This document shows, in pieces, positions 6,566-10,467 of a DNA stretch of 10,467 nucleotides (position 1 is the first letter of the stretch; each line of letters starts with the position of its first letter). The position numbers and the translations under genes are program-made. The notes beneath the pieces are model-generated. The model was not told where the DNA came from. It worked only from the letters and a program-made list of their open reading frames with translations, and made no database searches. The stretch comes from Desulfobacterales bacterium (GTDB lineage: Bacteria; Desulfobacterota; Desulfobacteria; Desulfobacterales; C00003060): NCBI GenBank assembly GCA_030616425.1, contig JAUWXJ010000076.1, positions 1 to 10,467 of the forward strand, in the 5' to 3' direction.

Positions 6566-8907
6566 GGCAAGTCTTCCTCCGCATCCGATCCCTGCATCCG
6601 ATTGCAAAGGAGAGTCATGCGTTTTTGCGGCCTGTCGTTGCGCAGGGCAATGGCCAGTGCTTGTTTGGTTCCGATGATCACAACCAACTCCTTTGCACGG
6701 GTTACCCCGGTATATATGAGATTTCTTTGAAGCAAGACATAGTGCTGAGTCATTACCGGCAGGATCACAGCCCCATATTCTGAGCCCTGGGATTTGTGCA
6801 CGGACACCGCATAAGCCAGCACAAGCTCGTCGAGTTCAAGAAAATCATAGTCAACACCACGGCCCTCGTATTTGACTCTGATTTTTTGGTTATCCCGATC
6901 AATTCGGCTGATGGCGCCGATATCTCCGTTAAAGACATCTTTTGCATAATTGTTTCTAATCTGCATTACCTTGTCTCCGCACCTGAAAGTATATTCCATA
7001 CGCTCAATAATATCATTAGAGGGATTCAAAGCCTGTTGAAGCATGCGATTAAGGTTTACTGTGCCGATAATTCCTTTGTGCATGGGGCTCAGTACCTGGA
7101 TGTCTGACAAGGGGTCAAGTTTGAACCGATTTGGAATCCGCTCGCAGCAAAGCTCCAAGATCGTTGAAAGCACCTTTTCAGGATCCTCTTGCTGGATGAA
7201 ATAGAAATCCTGCACCGAGCCACGGTTGGAATCTGGAATGGTCGGAGAAATCCCTTGGTTGATCTTGTGGGCATTTACGATAATCAGGCTCTCCCGGGCC
7301 TGTCTGAAGATCTCTTTCAAGAATACGACAGGGACCTGTTCAGAGTTGATCATATCCCGCAGTACATTTCCAGGACCAACAGAGGGAAGCTGATCGACAT
7401 CGCCTACCATCACCAGGACCGCTGTCATGGGTACTGCTTTAACAAGGTGATACATCAAAAAAGTATCCACCATGGATGTTTCATCTACAATCACTACATC
7501 GGCATCAAGTGGGTCTCTTTCGTTTTTCTGAAAACCGCCGCTCTTAAAGTTATAGGCAAGAAGGCGGTGGATGGTCTTTGCTTCACGGCCTGTGACCTCG
7601 GAGAGCCTCTTGGCTGCCCGGCCTGTGGGTGCGCAAAGCCGGACCTGCTTCCCGGCCGCCTCAAAGACTGTTAGGATCGCCTTGACCAGGGTGGTCTTGC
7701 CTGTACCAGGTCCACCCGTGATAATCGAAGCCTTGTGCGAAAGAGCCGTTTGCAGGCCAATCCATTGCTCTTCTGAAAGCACAACGGCTAGTCTTTGTTG
7801 GACCAGTCTTTCTGTACGGATAGCATCCTTACCAACGCTTTTTGTCGGGACAGAAAGCAGGGCCTTAAGACGGTTGGCCAGGCCCACCTCAGCCGCGTAA
7901 AAAGCTTTCAGGTAGACTGCTGTCATAGGTTCGGGCAAATGATTCCCGGCCTGAAAATCTTGTAATAGTTCACCATTCGGGACAAGGCAAACCGCTTCTC
8001 TTCGGCCTCCAATGCCTTTACCCGGTATGCGGTTATCCTCGGTGGAAATGGCTGTAGGCCTACGTTCATCGGTTTGCCTTGTCCCCCGAACTGTTACAAA
8101 GTCTTCCAGGACAATGTGTCCTGATCCGGCCAGATTCCTGACAGCCGTCTCAAGCGTGATGCGATCTATCTCAAGGAGTGCCTCGGCACGATTCAGTAGC
8201 TGATTATACGGGGCGAACATGTGTCCCTCATCAGACACCTTGTCCAGTACGTGCAGGATGCCCGCCTCAGTCCGTATCATGGCATCTTTGGCAATGCCAA
8301 GTTTTTCTGCAATGCGGTCAGCTATGAGAAAGCCGATGCCAAATATGTCGGTTGCTAGTCGGTAAGGATTTTCCTTCACCACCCGGATGGCGTTGCAACC
8401 ATACTGCTTGAATATCTTGGCGCTATAGCCGGTGCTCACCCCATGGCCTTGAAGGAAGATCATGACGCCCCTGATTTCTCTTTGACTCTCCCAGGTCTGG
8501 CGGATGACCTGAAGCCGTTTTTCTCCAATTCCCTCTACCTCAAGGAGCTTGTTCGGAGAATGCTCAATAACCCGCAGTGTTTTTTCCCCGAACCGGTCTA
8601 CCAATCGCTGGGCCATTGCCGGGCCGATCCCCTTGATCATGCCTGAGCCCAAGTACTTTTGAATCCCGTGCACGTGGGCTGGAAGACTTACACTGTGAGA
8701 GGTGGCCTTGAACTGCTGACCGTACCTGGGATGGTTCTCCCAAACGCCTGAGAGTTTAAGCCCCTGTCCAGGTGTGATGCCAGTCAGTTGGCCTACCACG
8801 GTAACCAACTCTGGGTTCCCTTTGACCTTTAACTTGGCTACCGTGTAGTGGTTGTCCTCGTTGAAGTAGACTATCCGTTCCAGTTGGCCTTCCAGCGTTT
8901 CAGGCAT
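6562..8907 (-). CDS. recD2: RecD2-type ATP-dependent DNA helicase (RecD/TraA family)
   Basis: Superfamily 1B 5'-3' DNA helicase acting in DNA repair without RecBC. Numbering from the ATG at 8907 (781 residues): an N-terminal domain opens with LEGQLERIVYFNEDNHYTVA; helix-hairpin-helix-like segments lie near 90-210 (GMIKGIGPAMA, EVEGIGEKRL); Walker A GGPGTGKT at 398-405; CAPTGRAAKRL; Walker B DETSM at 475-479; GDVDQLPSVGPG at 502-513; motif V VSVHKSQGSEY at 702-712; motif VI YTGVTRAK at 732-739. All helicase motifs look intact. The start at 8907 suits the family's short N-terminus and has a weak GGAAAA site; ATG at 8955 would add 16 basic residues without a Shine-Dalgarno and cannot be excluded. 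Residues 275-310 are an extra block encoded by a palindrome-bounded insert, which explains a length somewhat above the usual 720-750. It overlaps galE by 4 bp. Confidence 0.95.
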   Translation of the reverse strand: MPETLEGQLERIVYFNEDNHYTVAKLKVKGNPELVTVVGQLTGITPGQGLKLSGVWENHPRYGQQFKATSHSVSLPAHVHGIQKYLGSGMIKGIGPAMAQRLVDRFGEKTLRVIEHSPNKLLEVEGIGEKRLQVIRQTWESQREIRGVMIFLQGHGVSTGYSAKIFKQYGCNAIRVVKENPYRLATDIFGIGFLIADRIAEKLGIAKDAMIRTEAGILHVLDKVSDEGHMFAPYNQLLNRAEALLEIDRITLETAVRNLAGSGHIVLEDFVTVRGTRQTDERRPTAISTEDNRIPGKGIGGRREAVCLVPNGELLQDFQAGNHLPEPMTAVYLKAFYAAEVGLANRLKALLSVPTKSVGKDAIRTERLVQQRLAVVLSEEQWIGLQTALSHKASIITGGPGTGKTTLVKAILTVFEAAGKQVRLCAPTGRAAKRLSEVTGREAKTIHRLLAYNFKSGGFQKNERDPLDADVVIVDETSMVDTFLMYHLVKAVPMTAVLVMVGDVDQLPSVGPGNVLRDMINSEQVPVVFLKEIFRQARESLIIVNAHKINQGISPTIPDSNRGSVQDFYFIQQEDPEKVLSTILELCCERIPNRFKLDPLSDIQVLSPMHKGIIGTVNLNRMLQQALNPSNDIIERMEYTFRCGDKVMQIRNNYAKDVFNGDIGAISRIDRDNQKIRVKYEGRGVDYDFLELDELVLAYAVSVHKSQGSEYGAVILPVMTQHYVLLQRNLIYTGVTRAKELVVIIGTKQALAIALRNDRPQKRMTLLCNRMQGSDAEEDLP
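7978..8085 (-). repeat. Palindrome-bounded 108-bp insert inside recD2
   Basis: GGGACAAGGCAAACCG at 7979-7994 is the exact reverse complement of the 16 bases at 8070-8085, with 75 bp between. Inside, matching continues imperfectly (GGCCT against AGGCC, and around GTAGGCCTAC at 8054-8063, itself a 10-bp palindrome). From 7978 to 8085 is exactly 36 codons in the recD2 frame, so the block keeps the frame and has no stop. Its product (GTRQTDERRPT to GRREAVCLVP) is hydrophilic and lies between the N-terminal region and the helicase core, where I recognise no family motif. This is best explained as a palindromic repeat element inserted in frame. Confidence 0.6.
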
Positions 8908-9030
8908 AATGATTTTCCGCAACGCTCCATCCCGCCACAGGCGGATCTTCGACATTTTATGCGAATGGCATGAAAACTGTTAATAAAAAAGCTTTGATCT
9001 CAATAAGTTGTAGAAATTCCAAGCATGAGT

Positions 9031-9059
9031 AAGTTAACGAACACAAAACGATATGTCAA
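9031..9059 (-). promoter_or_regulatory. Candidate sigma-70 promoter for recD2-galE
   Basis: On the minus strand a perfect -35 TTGACA (9059-9054) is followed 17 bp later by TAACTT (9036-9031), a poor -10 with three matches. It would start transcription roughly 110-120 bp before the 8907 ATG. Confidence 0.3.
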
Positions 9060-9070
9060 TCGATTTGAAG

Positions 9071-9102
9071 CCCCCCGCAGTCCTGCTTTGGCAGGACGGG
9101 GG
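9071..9102. repeat. GC-rich hairpin between divergent genes
   Basis: GTCCTGC (9080-9086) and GCAGGAC (9091-9097) form a perfect 7-bp stem with loop TTTG; CCCCC to the left and GGGGG (9098-9102) to the right extend it by 5 bp across a 3-base bulge (GCA). It is preceded by AAG, like the CCCCGCCC hairpins at 5377 and 5441, so it may belong to a related palindromic repeat family. Confidence 0.75.
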
Positions 9103-9173
9103 ATGCGCTCACTTTTACGGTTCAAGGGAGTCGTTGCCCGCGTTTGCTCGGTCTTTGGCCAAACCATTTCTCC

Positions 9174-9202
9174 TTGAGTATCACCTATATCTCTGATAGA
9201 TT
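9174..9202 (+). promoter_or_regulatory. Candidate promoter for the Mut7-C gene
   Basis: TTGAGT (9174-9179) and TAGATT (9197-9202) are spaced by 17 bp and lie in AT-rich DNA about 50 bp before the start codon at 9254. The match is moderate (four or five of six for each box). Confidence 0.35.
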
Positions 9203-9253
9203 TTTTTCAAGATCCATATGTTATGCATACCCCGTGTGGGACAATGACTCATC

Positions 9254-9994
9254 ATGCCCCAGGCAACCTTCCGATTCTATGAAGAGCTGAACGATTTTCT
9301 CCCCAGAGAAAAAAGAAAGAGGGATTTTGCGGTCCCATTCAGTCCAAGAAGCACGGTCAAGGACGTGATAGTATCCTTGGGGGTGCCCCATAACGAGGTT
9401 GATCTGATCCTTGTAAATGGCGTGTCCGTGGACTTCAAATGCTCCCTTAAAGGTGGAGAGCGGATCAGTGTTTATCCAGCCTTTGAGTCACTCGACATTC
9501 GGCCTAGCAGAAAACTGGGGCCCAACCCCTTAAGGGATTTGAGATTTGTCGCCGACATCCACCTCGGGAGGCTATCAAGGTACATGCGGCTTTTTGGGTT
9601 TGACACCCTCTATTTTAATGATTTGGATCCAGAGGCCCTCATCGAAATCTCTATCCAACAAGCTCGGGTCTTGCTAACGCGGAGCCGGCGTCTTTTGAAA
9701 CACAAGGCCATGACTCGCGGAATCTTGGTCGGAGAGGTTGATCCCAGGATGCAGCTTAAAGCGGTTTTCCAGCGCCTCGATCTTTATGCTGAAGCTCGTC
9801 CCTTCTCAAGATGCCTTTCCTGCAATGGTCTTGTTAAACCGATCTCAGAGCAAGAGGTTGCCCACAGACTCCCGTCAAGGGTGAAGGCCAAATACCACAC
9901 GTTTTCCCTGTGTAAGTCGTGTGATCGCGTCTACTGGAAAGGGACGCATTTTGAACGTATGGGTAGTTTCGTGGAAGATGTGCTGGGAGGGTAG
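9254..9994 (+). CDS. Ub-Mut7C / Mut7-C RNase domain protein with zinc ribbon
   Basis: Predicted cytoplasmic RNA-processing nuclease of uncertain substrate. The 246-residue protein has three parts. Residues 1-80 form a ubiquitin/MoaD-like Ub-Mut7C domain (PF14451: FRFYEELNDFLP, DLILVNGVSVD, GGERISVYPAFESLD). Residues about 96-180 form a PIN-like Mut7-C domain (PF01927) beginning FVADIHLGRLSRYMRLFGFDTLYFND with the acidic D101. Residues 187-223 form a zinc ribbon with C187, C190, C220 and C223, ending VYWKGTHFERM as in the family. The usual LLTRDR-type motif here reads LLTRSRRLL, so an acidic residue normally expected is Ser144. The ATG at 9254 has no strong Shine-Dalgarno, but the N-terminus matches the family. 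It is monocistronic as far as seen. Family call is secure; activity is inferred, and the Ser144 change puts catalysis in doubt. Confidence 0.9.
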   Translation: MPQATFRFYEELNDFLPREKRKRDFAVPFSPRSTVKDVIVSLGVPHNEVDLILVNGVSVDFKCSLKGGERISVYPAFESLDIRPSRKLGPNPLRDLRFVADIHLGRLSRYMRLFGFDTLYFNDLDPEALIEISIQQARVLLTRSRRLLKHKAMTRGILVGEVDPRMQLKAVFQRLDLYAEARPFSRCLSCNGLVKPISEQEVAHRLPSRVKAKYHTFSLCKSCDRVYWKGTHFERMGSFVEDVLGG

Positions 9995-10048
9995 GGGGGT
10001 GAACCCGTAGGTTCATAATATAGGAATTTCCTTTTGCTGCCTTGCAAG

Positions 10049-10082
10049 ACCGCCTGCCATCGCCTGGCACTGGCGGGCAGGT
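10049..10082. repeat. Imperfect GC-rich palindrome
   Basis: ACC plus GCCTGCCA (10049-10059) pairs with TGGCGGGC, a bulged A and GGT (10071-10082), with one T-G pair and an 11-base loop. It looks like a decayed copy of a repeat palindrome; no T-tract follows. Confidence 0.55.
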
Positions 10083-10205
10083 ATTCGTCATAGGGTTGCG
10101 GTTGCGCAGCCCGTTTAGCGCAAGCTTCACTTCGTGTCGGTTCTCGGTTTACGTCAAACGGCCCGCCCTGGCGCGACACCAGAATAATAAACGATGCCAT
10201 ATAAA

Positions 10206-10230
10206 AAAACCCGGTCTGGGCCAGGGTTTT
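10206..10230. terminator. Bidirectional intrinsic terminator
   Basis: AAAACCC (10206-10212) pairs with GGGTTTT (10224-10230), with GG/CC inside across a bulged A and a TCTGGG loop. Read on the minus strand the stem is followed by a run of seven T; on the plus strand the TTTT at 10227-10230 is part of the stem. It lies 210 bp after the Mut7-C gene and could end its transcript or block antisense transcription from the right. Confidence 0.6.
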
Positions 10231-10242
10231 GAAAAGTGACGC

Positions 10243-10298
10243 AACCGATGGCCGTTAAACGTAACGAGCAGCGTAACCGATAGACCGTAAACGTTAAC
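10243..10298. repeat. Imperfect tandem direct repeat
   Basis: 10243-10265 and 10275-10298 share AACCGAT, then CCGT and AAACGT(T)AAC, about 20 of 24 positions allowing two one-base gaps. The two copies are offset by 32 bp, about three helical turns, and lie 45-100 bp upstream of the next gene, so binding sites or degenerate repeat DNA are both possible. Confidence 0.5.
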
Positions 10299-10341
10299 TT
10301 GTTATTGACTTCATAGTCGTGATTTTATAGGTATCCTGCTC

Positions 10342-10467
10342 GTGGATCTAGGAAGAATCAGGGATGTTGGCGTGGCGGCGGCTGCTCGCGCAGGCGAAAT
10401 TCTTCGAAATCGCTGGGGCAGAACCCATACCATAGGGAAAAAGGGCGCCATCGATTTAGTGACAGAA
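10342..10467 (+). CDS. Inositol monophosphatase family protein, N-terminal fragment cut by window edge
   Basis: The first 42 codons of a gene that continues past the right edge. The product starts VDLGRIRDVGVAAAARAGE (first residue Met in vivo) and goes on ILRNRWGRTHTIGKKG, then AIDLVTE. This is the N-terminus of the inositol monophosphatase/SuhB family (PF00459), where AGEILR and the K-G-x-x-DLVTE block precede the metal-binding centre. Family members dephosphorylate inositol phosphates or related sugar and nucleotide phosphates in the cytoplasm. The GTG at 10342 is chosen because the frame closes upstream at 10306-10308 with no ATG between, and the length before the AGEILR block is right. 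The Shine-Dalgarno is weak (AGGT). Subfamily and substrate cannot be decided from 42 residues. Confidence 0.82.
   Translation, partial: MDLGRIRDVGVAAAARAGEILRNRWGRTHTIGKKGAIDLVTE

Larger units (their letters stand above)
8908..9253. other. Divergent gap between recD2 and the Mut7-C gene
   Basis: About 346 bp (298 if recD2 starts at 8955) containing a GC-rich hairpin and candidate promoters for both directions. A 55-codon minus-strand frame (9000-9167) with AAGGAG only 2 nt before its ATG is present but largely translates the hairpin, so it is not called as a gene. No other structure was found. Confidence 0.7.
9995..10341. other. 347-bp gap with hairpins, terminator and direct repeats
   Basis: No credible gene is seen. 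It starts with a 6-bp hairpin (TGAACC/GGTTCA, 10000-10015). It then holds an imperfect GC-rich palindrome (10049-10082), a hairpin GGGTTGCG/CGCAGCCC with one G-T pair (10093-10112), the terminator-like stem at 10206-10230 and an imperfect direct repeat (10243-10298). The last 40 bp form the leader of the inositol-monophosphatase-like gene; a TTGACT at 10305-10310 with TATAGG at 10326-10331 (15-bp spacing) is a weak promoter candidate. Confidence 0.7.

Noticed and set aside
9000..9167. 55-codon minus-strand open frame with AAGGAG before an ATG
   Set aside because: The ribosome site is only 2 nt from the ATG, and a central part of the peptide (RPAKAGLRGAS) is just the translated 9071-9102 hairpin; no family recognised.

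Overview
The window looks like chromosomal DNA from a Gram-negative bacterium of the Desulfobacterota (former Deltaproteobacteria) type. This is inferred from the gene set and protein style: a separate glycyl-tRNA synthetase beta subunit, a PiT-family permease paired with a DUF47 protein, RecD2, a Ub-Mut7C/Mut7-C protein and a TIGR01777 epimerase-like protein. It is also suggested by the many GC-rich palindromes and degenerate repeats in the gaps. No rRNA, tRNA, CRISPR array, intact transposase or phage gene is visible. Eight protein-coding genes are supported, plus the start of a ninth at the right edge.

Layout. 1-1336 (+): 3' two-thirds of glyS. 1350-1883 (-): Nudix ADP-ribose pyrophosphatase, converging on glyS with only 13 bp between stop codons. 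1884-2032: divergent promoter region with a hairpin just before the next start. 2033-3982 (+): two-gene operon, PiT permease plus DUF47/PhoU-like partner. 3983-4292: structured repeat region with at least six hairpins, probably a non-autonomous palindromic element. 4293-5201 (-): TIGR01777 NAD(P)-binding protein. 5202-5581: compound repeat island (two near-identical GC-rich hairpins, AT-rich inverted flanks, 9-bp minisatellite). 5582-6565 (-): galE. 6562-8907 (-): recD2, overlapping galE by ATGA. 8908-9253: divergent promoter region with another GC-rich hairpin. 9254-9994 (+): Ub-Mut7C/Mut7-C protein with zinc ribbon. 9995-10341: hairpins, a likely bidirectional terminator and an imperfect direct repeat. 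10342-10467 (+): start of an inositol-monophosphatase-family gene, cut by the window edge.

How the genes relate. Only three links are supported by the layout: PiT with DUF47 as transporter and accessory protein, recD2 with galE by translational overlap (functionally unrelated), and possibly TIGR01777 downstream of galE on the same strand, though a 380-bp repeat island lies between them. The rest are housekeeping genes that happen to adjoin.

The most unusual material is repeat DNA. A 108-bp (36-codon) segment bounded by a perfect 16-bp inverted repeat sits in frame inside recD2 and looks like a palindromic element tolerated in a coding sequence. The 4112-4285 region resembles a small hairpin-ended element of IS200/IS605 or REP/RAYT type, or alternatively a structured RNA. 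A minisatellite abuts galE and supplies its stop codon. No complete novel defence or metabolic system is visible.
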